Shown: positions 53,178 to 61,894 of the stretch, piece by piece
Position numbering within the stretch: position 1 is the stretch's first letter
Layout of the letters: each line of letters starts with the position of its first letter
Origin: JBBATK01 sp044224515
Lineage (GTDB): Bacteria > Bacteroidota > Ignavibacteria > Kapaibacteriales > NICIL-2
Length of the DNA stretch: 64,000 nucleotides
Reading direction: 5' to 3'
Assembly: GCA_044224515.1 (NCBI GenBank)
Contig: JBGAKH010000001.1
Coordinates: forward strand, 62,001 to 126,000
Made by a program: the position numbers and the translations under genes
Notes under the pieces: generated by a model
The model's input: only the letters and a program-made list of their open reading frames with translations
Told to the model about the DNA's origin: nothing
Databases searched by the model: none

Positions 53178-54995
53178 ATGGCTAAGAACCGACGACTAAA
53201 CGATACACCGAAAGTCAAACTCAGTTTTGCTCAACAGAAGAGCGAATTCTTGTTCATCCTGTCCTTTTATCAAGAACATCGCTGGAAAGCACTTATCATC
53301 TTGGCTTTCATGATGGCGAGCAATGGTTTGTCTCTTGCTTTTCCGGCATTCATAGGACATCTACTTGATACTATTCAAACAACCGCACTCAGTGCCAATG
53401 TGTGGCAGATCGTAGGCGTTTTGTTAGCCGTGTTTCTCGTCCAGGCTGTAGTGAATTACTTCACGTCTGTGTCGCTGGCTCGCATAACGGAAACAGTACT
53501 GGCCAAACTTCGAACAGCCCTCTTTCGTCACATCCTACACCTCCCGATGAGTTTCTTCGGTGAGAAGCGTGTCGGAGAGTTGATGTCTCGTGTCAGTTCG
53601 GATGTGACTCAAATTCAAGAGACCTTCACCTTCACTGTCATGCAGATGATTCGCCAGAGTATTTTCCTTGTTGGCGGAATTGTTTTCATTGTGATGCGTT
53701 CAGTGCGACTCACCGTTCCGGTCCTCTTAACTCTCCCCTTGCTCATTGTCATCGCCATAGTATTTGGTCGCCGTTTACGACGCTTAAGTACGGCAATACA
53801 GGACATCCTAGCGAGTGCCACAACGATTGTTGAAGAGACCTTTCAGGCAATAGAAAGTGTAAAATCGTACACCAACGAAGAATATGAAGAGCAGCGTTAC
53901 AGCTCGCGTGTTTCAGAGTACGTTCACATGGCTATCAAGGCCGCTCGATTACGAAGCATCTTCTTCTCGTTCATCATGTTTGCCATGTTTGGTGGTATTG
54001 CAGGCGTTCTGAGTTACGGCGTGTACCTTGTACACAACAACGAACTGTCAATAGGCGAACTGCTTTCGTTCATACTCTATTCGTTCTTCGTGGCCGGTGC
54101 ATTGGGAACATTTGCAGAGCTGTTTGGTCAGATTCAAAGAACATTAGGTGCCTCCACACGTGTACGTGAAATCCTGGCTGAGAAGACGGAAGACACAAGC
54201 AGAGCGAAGCAACCTTTGGTACTTCGCAACATAAGTTTGCGTGAAGTACGGTTCAGCTATCCCACACGTATGGAGAGCGTCGCTCTCGATGGCATTTCGC
54301 TCGAGATTCCTGCAGGATCACGAGTGGCTTTCGTAGGAGAAAGTGGCGCAGGCAAAAGTACTACTGCTGCGCTTCTACAGAAGTTCTATGAGCCGCAATC
54401 CGGCGACATATTCTTCGATGGACAAAACAGTAGAGATCTGTCGCTCCATGAAGTTCGCTCTAACATTGGTATTGTGCCTCAAGACATCGTGCTCTTCGGT
54501 TCAACGATCGAAGAAAATATTCGTTATGGCAACGTCGAAGCGAGTAGCGAAGACGTGTGGACTGCGGCTCGCTTGGCCAATGCAGCAGAATTTATTGAAC
54601 AATTTCCTGAAAAGCTTCAAACCTTTGTTGGGGAACGAGGCGTCAAACTCAGCGGTGGTCAACGTCAGCGTATTGCGATAGCCAGAGCAATACTTAAAAA
54701 TCCACCAATACTCGTTCTGGACGAGGCAACCTCATCGTTGGATTCTCAGTCCGAACATCTCATTCAAAATGCCCTTGAAAACTTAATGAAGGGTCGGACA
54801 ACAGTAATCATTGCGCATCGACTGTCGACTATTCGACGTTGTGACACGATTTTTGTCTTTTCGAAGGGACAGGTCATTGAACGCGGCACTCATGATGAAC
54901 TTCTACGTAATGAAACCTCGTTGTATGCCCGACTCTGCGAGTTGCAGTTTGGAAAAGACGTACGTATAGCGTCATCGACGGCCCCATCCTTTTAA
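53178..54995 (+). CDS. MsbA-like ABC exporter (fused permease and ATPase)
   Basis: The 605-residue half-transporter has six transmembrane helices in the first 330 residues and a nucleotide-binding domain. The ATPase motifs are Walker A GESGAGKST (387-395), the Q-loop PQDIVLFG, signature LSGGQRQRIAIARA and Walker B ILVLDEATSSLD. It would act as a homodimer. MsbA-like proteins flip lipid A or export lipids and peptides. The actual substrate is not determined by sequence. It stands alone. Confidence 0.92.
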   Translation: MAKNRRLNDTPKVKLSFAQQKSEFLFILSFYQEHRWKALIILAFMMASNGLSLAFPAFIGHLLDTIQTTALSANVWQIVGVLLAVFLVQAVVNYFTSVSLARITETVLAKLRTALFRHILHLPMSFFGEKRVGELMSRVSSDVTQIQETFTFTVMQMIRQSIFLVGGIVFIVMRSVRLTVPVLLTLPLLIVIAIVFGRRLRRLSTAIQDILASATTIVEETFQAIESVKSYTNEEYEEQRYSSRVSEYVHMAIKAARLRSIFFSFIMFAMFGGIAGVLSYGVYLVHNNELSIGELLSFILYSFFVAGALGTFAELFGQIQRTLGASTRVREILAEKTEDTSRAKQPLVLRNISLREVRFSYPTRMESVALDGISLEIPAGSRVAFVGESGAGKSTTAALLQKFYEPQSGDIFFDGQNSRDLSLHEVRSNIGIVPQDIVLFGSTIEENIRYGNVEASSEDVWTAARLANAAEFIEQFPEKLQTFVGERGVKLSGGQRQRIAIARAILKNPPILVLDEATSSLDSQSEHLIQNALENLMKGRTTVIIAHRLSTIRRCDTIFVFSKGQVIERGTHDELLRNETSLYARLCELQFGKDVRIASSTAPSF

Positions 54996-55168
54996 TTTTA
55001 TGCTTCGTCGCTGATATTTGGGGAGCAAGGGTCTCGTAGCTCAACCGATGTCGAAGCTTTTTTGTCCATTGGTTTTAATGAGACATAGCATTGCTAAAAA
55101 AGGCTTTCGTTGTATATTTTCACCATGAACCCGAATAGTTGTATTCACACTTCATTTTACATCACTCT

Positions 55169-55957
55169 ATGAGAACTAAGCATTACCTGGGAGTTGTTGT
55201 GCTTGCGGCAGCAGCACTGTTCTTCAATGCCTGCTCCAGTACAACTCCAACAACTCCGCCTGACTACTACAAAGGCATTGACAAGATGGGTAGTTATTGG
55301 ATTTACCAAAATCAAGAAATCGACACCAATGGTGTGCTAAGCGGTGCTACCTATACTGATTCCATGTGGGTAAATGGCGTACAGTTTATCGATGGCAAGC
55401 AAGCTACGGTTCTTGTCACCTACTCTGCTCAAGGTGGAACACCTAGCTATGATACGACCTATATCTATCGCGATGCGAATAAGCTCTATGCCTACATTCA
55501 GCCGCCCCAACTTCCAATGGACACCGTGACATTACCCAAAATGTGGGTACTTGTTGTGAATCAGGAAGCAACAACGAAGTGGATCATTGTCGACACCATG
55601 AAGCTTACACGTGATGTAAAAGTGAGTAGCTTCGATGTGACGATCAATGCGAATATGTGGATGGATGCAGCGAGTAAAGACTCAACGATTACTGTAGCGA
55701 GTGGTACAACTTACAAGTGCAAAGAGAGCATTATCTCACCGATGGTCGTCGGAGCAGCCTATGCGTCGAAAATCATTAAGGTGACTGACCTCAATCTCGT
55801 CGGCGGTAGAATCCATCAATTCTTTGCGGACGGGGTTGCCCTCGTCGCTGAGGTAACCGAACCTTCAAGCTTTGCAGCGAGCGCAGCAATACCCGTGCCC
55901 TTGCCAAAAAATCCGGGTAACTTTAGAAGTTTGCTGCGTTTCCATATCGCGCAATAA
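55169..55957 (+). CDS. Lipoprotein, paralogue of the one at 2116
   Basis: The 262-residue protein has a lipoprotein signal (FFNAC, C22) and a Thr/Pro linker. The body begins GSYWIYQNQ and contains a DTTYIYR motif, a SFDVTINANMWMDAA strand and a FFADGVALVAEV region. The domain order and motifs parallel the protein at 2116 (NYWIYN, DTSYYS, FIDGVGMYQ). Unknown function; envelope localisation is predicted. Start 55169 is set by the signal. A terminator follows at 56004. Confidence 0.8.
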   Translation: MRTKHYLGVVVLAAAALFFNACSSTTPTTPPDYYKGIDKMGSYWIYQNQEIDTNGVLSGATYTDSMWVNGVQFIDGKQATVLVTYSAQGGTPSYDTTYIYRDANKLYAYIQPPQLPMDTVTLPKMWVLVVNQEATTKWIIVDTMKLTRDVKVSSFDVTINANMWMDAASKDSTITVASGTTYKCKESIISPMVVGAAYASKIIKVTDLNLVGGRIHQFFADGVALVAEVTEPSSFAASAAIPVPLPKNPGNFRSLLRFHIAQ

Positions 55958-56003
55958 TAACGGGGTAGATGCTGAGTTGAATCTCACACATCGCATCGAA
56001 GAG

Positions 56004-56040
56004 AAAAGCTCTGCTGATATCATTCAGCAGAGCTTTTTTT
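56004..56040 (+). terminator. Rho-independent terminator
   Basis: AAAAGCTCTGCTGA, loop TATCAT, TCAGCAGAGCTTTT and further T. It ends the lipoprotein gene and lies just before the convergent ATP-grasp gene. Confidence 0.88.
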
Positions 56041-56091
56041 ATTCTCTCAGAGTTCTGAACTCGTTTCGCAGTTGTTCGTTTCGCAGTTGTC

Positions 56092-57273
56092 CTAGGTACT
56101 CGCCGGAACGTGAGCCATGAAATCCTGAGCGAAGCGCGGATAATAGTTGGCAAGAAGTTCCTCGATACGATCCGGGTCCTTTGATCGCATAATGAGTCCG
56201 GCGTAGTTTTTCTTCTGCTGAACCCAGCAGATTTCAGGGTCGTTGTAACTGCTCATATCCGGATGCTCTTCTCTGGACAACGTGAAGATTCCACCGCCGT
56301 ACATATTGGCCGGTTTGGAGCAGCTGTACTGACCTTCCTCACTTAGTTCCAAGCGGGCCCATTCGTGCCACATGCAGACACCGGTCGCATGCCATACAAT
56401 ATCGGGAATACGTGCTCCACCAACTCTACAACCTGCTTCGAGGAAATAGAACGAGCCGTCAGCCTTTGATTTAATGTATTCGATATGAGTAGCGCCTTGT
56501 TTCAGACCGAAAGATTTGATCAAATCCGCATTGATCTTCTTCAGTGCTTTTTCGTCTTCAGAACCTCTGCGTATCATCCGTGTCGTGAAAATCCCTCCGG
56601 ATGTATTGAGATCAAGCATCGAAATTCCGTACTTGGATGTACTGGCGAACACCGGTTTGTAGTCATACACTACCGAATCGACGTGATAAACATCACCCGG
56701 GATGTAATGTTCAAGTAAGAAGCGACTCTGTTTGTCTCCGAGCTTCTCGACTTCTGTCCATAGTTCATCGGGGTGAAAGATCTTCTTCACACGAGCACTG
56801 GACGCGCCCATGCGGGGTTTGAAAACCCAAGGTGCAGGTACACGATCCATAAACTCGGCAACTTCTTTATGATTCAGAATTCGCACGAAGTCCGGAACAT
56901 TAAGACCTTCTTCACGCGCCTTCATTCTCATGGCGAGTTTGTCGCGGAAATAGTGTGCCGTTGTTTCACCCATGCCGGGAATGCGTGTGTGCTCTCGAAG
57001 AGCTGCTGCGACTTCTATATCAAACTCGCCAAGACCTACTATGCGGTCAAACTTTATGGTTCGAGCAAGATAGGTCACAACGTTTTGTACGACCTTCTCA
57101 TCGTACAAATCCGGTACGGCGAAAACATCTTCCAAGTACTCCCGTTCCCAAGCCTCTTTCAAGTACTTTTCTTCGGTAAGTAAGTAGACTTTCCATCCTT
57201 GACGACTAGCCTCTGAAATGAATGGGCGGCCGAATAGTGCACCGGCAATGCACAAGACTGATTTGGTTTCCAT
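56092..57273 (-). CDS. ATP-grasp domain ligase of unknown substrate
   Basis: The 393-residue protein has a Rossmann-like N-terminal domain (about 1-115; SVLCIAGALFGRP, YLLTEEKYL) and an ATP-grasp core (about 120-320): APWVFKPRMGASSARV for nucleotide binding, FLLEHYIPGDVYHVDSVV and ATHIEYIKSKADGSFYFLEAGCRVGG with Mg-binding acidic residues. Such enzymes form carboxylate-amine bonds through an acyl phosphate (carnosine-synthase or carbamoyl-phosphate-like). Substrate unknown. The start 57273 follows a TTTAACGGGGAC element, as in other genes here. The neighbour is an esterase. Confidence 0.85.
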   Translation of the reverse strand: METKSVLCIAGALFGRPFISEASRQGWKVYLLTEEKYLKEAWEREYLEDVFAVPDLYDEKVVQNVVTYLARTIKFDRIVGLGEFDIEVAAALREHTRIPGMGETTAHYFRDKLAMRMKAREEGLNVPDFVRILNHKEVAEFMDRVPAPWVFKPRMGASSARVKKIFHPDELWTEVEKLGDKQSRFLLEHYIPGDVYHVDSVVYDYKPVFASTSKYGISMLDLNTSGGIFTTRMIRRGSEDEKALKKINADLIKSFGLKQGATHIEYIKSKADGSFYFLEAGCRVGGARIPDIVWHATGVCMWHEWARLELSEEGQYSCSKPANMYGGGIFTLSREEHPDMSSYNDPEICWVQQKKNYAGLIMRSKDPDRIEELLANYYPRFAQDFMAHVPAST

Positions 57274-57344
57274 GATTGTCCCCGTTAAATGGTGTCGATG
57301 AGAATATAGCACTCAGACATGTTATGCTGCGACCGCGACTGCTC

Positions 57345-58505
57345 CTATGAGATGAGATGCTCGATGTTTTTTGGCTGTAACCATGCGCGCAAGCCCTGCG
57401 CAAAGTTGGTACGCCAATTCCCCCAGGTGTGTCCTTGTGAGTACTCGAAATACTCAACGTGTGCACCCATAAGACGCAGACGTTGGGTCATCAAGCTCGC
57501 TAGATCTTTTGCGTCACAAATAGTTCCGGTTTGAATGACAAAGTCAATTTTAGAAGCATTCATGAGATCGGGTGAACGAAAAATCTCGCCCTTGTTCCAC
57601 CAGTATGAAGGAGACTGCGCGATGACCGAACCGTAGAGCTCAGGATGACGCAGAACGACTTTGGTCGACAGAAGTCCACCCAACGATGCTCCACTCATAC
57701 AATGAGAATGCGGATCTGCGTTGATTTCTATTCCCCTCTTTGCAAACTCACGCTGTGCGAAAGGAAACAACTCCTTCGAACAAAACTCGATATACTGATT
57801 GCTACTTGCATACTCTTCGTTACGCATCTGTGGACTGACAAAGATCGCCGCAACAGGTTCGATCAATCCTTCAGCCAGAAGGTTATCTAGAATCACATGG
57901 AAGCGACCCAAACGCAGCGCTTCACCGCCGTCGTGAACTACGAGAAGAGGCAGAACAGACTTAGAAGCTTCCTTGTTCTTCGGCGCGCCCGAAGGACGCG
58001 GCGGAACATAGAAAAAGAGCTCCCGATGACTATGCAAAATCTGCGACTCAAACAAGACGCGTTCAATCTTTCCGCGCTCAACTTCACGATGAATGTCGAG
58101 CATCGATTCATCTTCATACTGAGGCATCCAGAACTCGGAGTTATATCCAAAACCCTCTGCCTGAATTCTGCTATTCGCCGGATCGTTGATCCAATTCCCG
58201 TCGACGATTAATTTGTATTGTAATCGCGCATCGGGAGCAAACTGCAGAATCGAGTAGAAAAGATCCGTATGCTCGATGCGCTCGAGAAACGAAGCGGGCT
58301 GCCAAAAAGACCAATCTCCCACAACTTCTACGCGCTGAGCCTTGCCGTAATAGAGGAACAGAGCACGATTGTCAATGGCAACGGGTTGCTGCTGAGAACG
58401 CTGGATATCAGACCAAAGTCCCTGAGCTAACTCGCGACGCTTTTCGTGGTTACTTTCCTTAAGCACAGCAAACAAGCGATGCTCTACGTCTGAATAACTG
58501 ATCAT
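57345..58505 (-). CDS. Enterochelin esterase-like alpha/beta hydrolase with CBM48-like domain
   Basis: The 386-residue protein has an N-terminal E-set/CBM48-like domain (about 45-130; VEVVGDWSFWQPA, LQYKLIVDGNWINDP) and a C-terminal esterase domain of the Fes/esterase D type. The nucleophile is S274 in GASLGG and the candidate catalytic His is H359 in SQGHTWGNW. It lacks a signal peptide, so it is probably cytoplasmic. Substrates of such enzymes range from siderophore esters to feruloyl esters; none can be assigned. Start at 58505 (MISYSDVE). Confidence 0.85.
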   Translation of the reverse strand: MISYSDVEHRLFAVLKESNHEKRRELAQGLWSDIQRSQQQPVAIDNRALFLYYGKAQRVEVVGDWSFWQPASFLERIEHTDLFYSILQFAPDARLQYKLIVDGNWINDPANSRIQAEGFGYNSEFWMPQYEDESMLDIHREVERGKIERVLFESQILHSHRELFFYVPPRPSGAPKNKEASKSVLPLLVVHDGGEALRLGRFHVILDNLLAEGLIEPVAAIFVSPQMRNEEYASSNQYIEFCSKELFPFAQREFAKRGIEINADPHSHCMSGASLGGLLSTKVVLRHPELYGSVIAQSPSYWWNKGEIFRSPDLMNASKIDFVIQTGTICDAKDLASLMTQRLRLMGAHVEYFEYSQGHTWGNWRTNFAQGLRAWLQPKNIEHLIS

Positions 58506-58641
58506 TGAAGCTAACACAATGTGACTCACAAAATTACGACAATTCACACCAAGAGCAGACGGCAAGAATCATGCACAAAATTCAAAATCATTTGGTGAAT
58601 TGTCTCAAATGCCCTATTTTAGAAGTCCGTTTCAAGCGGAA

Positions 58642-58714
<73 letters not shown>

Positions 58715-58765
58715 CATCGTTAGACTTGTGTGGCTCACATTGACATCGAAGGGTAATTGAAAATT

Positions 58766-58839
58766 GGAATCGTAGCTCAGCTGGTTAGAGCGCTGCCCTG
58801 TCAAGGCAGAGGTCGCGGGTTCGAGCCCCGTCGGTTCCG
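58766..58839 (+). tRNA. tRNA-Asp (GTC)
   Basis: The 74-base gene folds into a cloverleaf. Acceptor GGAATCG/CGGTTCC, anticodon stem CTGCC/GGCAG with loop CTGTCAA (anticodon GTC) and discriminator G, as expected for Asp. T arm GCGGGTTCGAGCCCCGT. CCA is not encoded. A terminator follows directly. Confidence 0.95.
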
Positions 58840-58844
58840 CTTAT

Positions 58845-58873
58845 AAAAGCCTGTCAGACTGACAGGCTTTTTT
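58845..58873. terminator. Bidirectional terminator after the tRNA pair
   Basis: AAAAGCCTGTCAG and CTGACAGGCTTTTTT form a near-perfect palindrome with a 1-base centre, with T tracts on both sides. It overlaps the 3' end of ypdA, whose stop codon lies inside the stem. Confidence 0.8.
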
Positions 58874-59855
58874 GCGTTATATGCCGAACAATCGGCACCG
58901 CATGTTCCCTTCCGTTTTCGATAAAGATATTCCACACCTTACAACCACACAACACACTTCCTGCCAAGTATACGCCGGGTACGGAAGACTCATGACTATC
59001 AGTATCGATTTCGGCACGAAGGTTCTCGTTGTTGTAGTCAATTCCGAACATGCGAAAAAGTGACTCGCTTGGTCGGTATCCGATGTGCGGGATTACATAG
59101 TCCGCCGCAAGCAGCTCTCGTTGTCCGGACTCAATATTTTCAATTTCCGTTTGCCCTGCTCGTGTCTTCACCAATCGTGAGTTGAAATGCGCACGGATCT
59201 CACCGGCATTGATTCGATTCTCTATATCCGGTTTTTGCCAATACTTTACTGTCTCCGCTATACCCGGTCCACGATGTACGATATGCACCTCAACTCCATG
59301 TCGCCACAGATCCAATGCCGTCTCCACTGCAGAATTACGACCACCAACAACCACGACTCTCGTTCCGGTATAGGCAAAGGCTTCCGTGTAGTAACGGTGA
59401 ACGTGAGGAAGGTGTGATCCATCACATTCAAGTTCATTCGTAGTATCAAAATATCCGGTTGCCACAATGACAAAGCGAGAGATCAAAGCACCACCTGAGG
59501 TCTGCAAGTTGAAGCTCCCATTGTCGAGTCGTTGCACTCCCTTGAGTTCTGTGTAGAGTGCGCACCTGATGTTCTCACGTTGTGCAACACGTCGATAGTA
59601 CTGTAAAACTTCCACACGCGATGGTCGAGCCGAGGTGCAGGTGAACGGAATGCCACCAATCTCCAACAACTCAGCCGTGGAATAGAAGGTCATGTCATAA
59701 GGGAAGCAACGAATGGAATTACACAAACTCCCCTTGTCGAGCACAAGCACGGTTAGTCCTTTGCGTTGTGCCTCGATAGCGCATGAGAGACCGGCAGGCC
59801 CGGCGCCAATGATGACAACGTCGAACAGAGTGTTTGGTAATGATGCTAGATCCAT
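58854..59855 (-). CDS. ypdA: YpdA-type bacillithiol disulfide reductase
   Basis: The 333-residue flavoprotein has FAD-binding IIGAGPAGLSCAIEAQRKG and NADPH-binding VVVGGRNSAVETALDLW. It lacks the redox CxxC of thioredoxin reductases, as in YpdA. Distinctive YpdA segments are CFPYDMTFYSTAELLEIGG, ALYTELKGV and IPHIGYRPS. The family reduces bacillithiol disulfide. This suggests that the organism uses bacillithiol, though bshABC are not in the window. The stop codon lies in the terminator hairpin. Confidence 0.88.
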   Translation of the reverse strand: MDLASLPNTLFDVVIIGAGPAGLSCAIEAQRKGLTVLVLDKGSLCNSIRCFPYDMTFYSTAELLEIGGIPFTCTSARPSRVEVLQYYRRVAQRENIRCALYTELKGVQRLDNGSFNLQTSGGALISRFVIVATGYFDTTNELECDGSHLPHVHRYYTEAFAYTGTRVVVVGGRNSAVETALDLWRHGVEVHIVHRGPGIAETVKYWQKPDIENRINAGEIRAHFNSRLVKTRAGQTEIENIESGQRELLAADYVIPHIGYRPSESLFRMFGIDYNNENLRAEIDTDSHESSVPGVYLAGSVLCGCKVWNIFIENGREHAVPIVRHITQKSLSV

Positions 59856-60100
59856 GACTCGAGGAACAAAAAGATAAAAACTGGGTTCTCGCTGACGGCT
59901 TCTTCCTGACGTCTGTCTTTGAAGTCAGTCGAATGAGCCTCATCGGCTTGTGCAAAAGTACATTCACTCTCTCGCATCACGGGTGCACTAAAAGAGCAGT
60001 CCTTGTAAACAAGTCGCCCATGCAAACGAAATGGTTGACGGTGATTCTTCTCAAACTCTGCACTCCACATCAAGACGCAGCCTCTGTATCTTTGCCACTC

Positions 60101-61894
60101 ATGCACCCTCTACACATACTAAGCCAAGTAAGGTGGACTCTCAACGCGGGGGCAAGCGCTCGCGTGCTCCTGACGATGGTGATCGCTGTCGGACTATGTG
60201 CCTGTACACCGGAGCGTCCGAGACATGTTTTACGTGAGGCTTTGGGCGGTGCTCATTATGGTGGCACCTATCGTATCAATATGATTCGTGGCAACCCCGG
60301 TGGTTTGGACCCGGTGTTAATCTCCTCAAAGTTAGCCGACGACCTTGCACTGCAGATCTACGACCGCTTGATCACCTTTGACAGTACGCTTTCAATAGTA
60401 CCTGAGCTAGCATTACGTTGGGAGTACGACCCCAAATCGCTGGTGTACACTTTCCATCTTCGCACAGATGTGGTGTTTCAGGATGACCCATGCTTTCCTG
60501 AAGGTCGCGGCAGAGCTATGATTTCTCGGGATGTTGCCTATTCACTAAGTCGCTGCTGTGATCCACGTACACGAAGTGTCGCATTTTGGGTGTTCAAAGA
60601 CAAAGTTCCGGGTGCCAACGAATATTTCGAATTACGCAGTGATCCGTCATTTCAAGAGCCGGCATCTCATAACGGCTATCACAACATTGTTCCCGGTTTT
60701 AGTTGTCCGGATGATTCAACCTTTTGCATTCGCCTGACAAAAGCCTATGCACCTTTTCTTATGCAATTGGCCAATGCCCTCGGCTGCGTGGTACCCTACG
60801 AAGCCGTGGAGTATTACAAGAAGGACTTTTTTCGACACCCGGTGGGTACCGGAGCTTTCAGGATGCGACACTGGGCCGATGACCATGAGATGCTCCTAGA
60901 ACGCAATCCGCACTATTGGAAACTTGATCGGCATGGTAATCGGTTACCGTTTTTCGACGCTATACGAGTATCCTTTATTACAGACGACAAAGTGCAGTTC
61001 CAGGAGTTTGTGGCTCAAAATCTTGATGAGAGTTTTACAATCCCGACTGAGATGTTCGGAGTACTCTTTGATCCGGAAACGAAGACCCTACGAAAGAACT
61101 TTGACTTCGTGGTACAACAGAAGCCTGCTATGCTCAGCTGGTTTATTGACTTTCTCTGTTCAAAGCCACCTTTTGACAATGTGCACTTGCGGCGCGCTCT
61201 TGCCTATTCCATCGACAGAGAAAAACTCGTCCGCTTCGTACTTCGAAATGCTCCCTTTGCTCCGGCGTTGCATGGTATAACACCTCCGGTGATGCCCGGA
61301 TACACCATCGACTCCATTCCGGGCTTCAGCTTTAATCCAAAGCGAGCCCGTGAAGAGCTTCGTGCGGCCGGATTTGAAGATGGTTCAAATGTACCGGAAT
61401 TGACACTCTCGGTCTACCCAGAACCGCGGTTATTACAAGTTGCAGAGAGTATTCAACACATGATACACGAGAATCTAAACATCAGGATAAAGATCCAGGT
61501 TCTTCAGTTCGCGCAACTACTAGAGATGGCTGAGGCCGGGAAGCTCAGTATGTGGGGAACGCGCTGGTACGGTGACTACCCGGACGTAGAAAACTATCTC
61601 GCACTTTGGGATGGTAGCTTGGTGCCGAAAGATTCATCGCAACCATCATATCCGAACAGCACGCGCTATGTTAATCCGGATATGTCTACAATGTTGGAGA
61701 GAGCCATGGCTGAACCAAACATCGACCAACGATATCGATACTATTATGAGGCGGAGCGAAGTGCAAGCATAGATGCTCCTTCGATCATGTTGTTCTATGA
61801 AATGCATTATCGCTTGCTGCAGCCAAATGTCAGAAACTATCCCTTGGATGCAATGAACAGAATACAACTTAAAGAAGCGTGGTTCGACTCATGA
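60101..61894 (+). CDS. Peptide/oligopeptide ABC transporter substrate-binding lipoprotein
   Basis: The 597-residue protein is an OppA/DppA family (SBP_bac_5) member: signal region with VGLCAC lipobox near residue 35, GTYRINMIRGNPGGLDPVL, then LVYTFHLRTDVVFQDD and the hinge HPVGTGAFRM and LLERNPHYWKLDRHG. It binds peptides in the periplasm for import. No OppBCDF permease or ATPase genes are adjacent. Start 60101 was chosen to place the lipobox close to the N-terminus; the ORF is open from 59933. It overlaps tsaC by 4 bases. Confidence 0.85.
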   Translation: MHPLHILSQVRWTLNAGASARVLLTMVIAVGLCACTPERPRHVLREALGGAHYGGTYRINMIRGNPGGLDPVLISSKLADDLALQIYDRLITFDSTLSIVPELALRWEYDPKSLVYTFHLRTDVVFQDDPCFPEGRGRAMISRDVAYSLSRCCDPRTRSVAFWVFKDKVPGANEYFELRSDPSFQEPASHNGYHNIVPGFSCPDDSTFCIRLTKAYAPFLMQLANALGCVVPYEAVEYYKKDFFRHPVGTGAFRMRHWADDHEMLLERNPHYWKLDRHGNRLPFFDAIRVSFITDDKVQFQEFVAQNLDESFTIPTEMFGVLFDPETKTLRKNFDFVVQQKPAMLSWFIDFLCSKPPFDNVHLRRALAYSIDREKLVRFVLRNAPFAPALHGITPPVMPGYTIDSIPGFSFNPKRAREELRAAGFEDGSNVPELTLSVYPEPRLLQVAESIQHMIHENLNIRIKIQVLQFAQLLEMAEAGKLSMWGTRWYGDYPDVENYLALWDGSLVPKDSSQPSYPNSTRYVNPDMSTMLERAMAEPNIDQRYRYYYEAERSASIDAPSIMLFYEMHYRLLQPNVRNYPLDAMNRIQLKEAWFDS

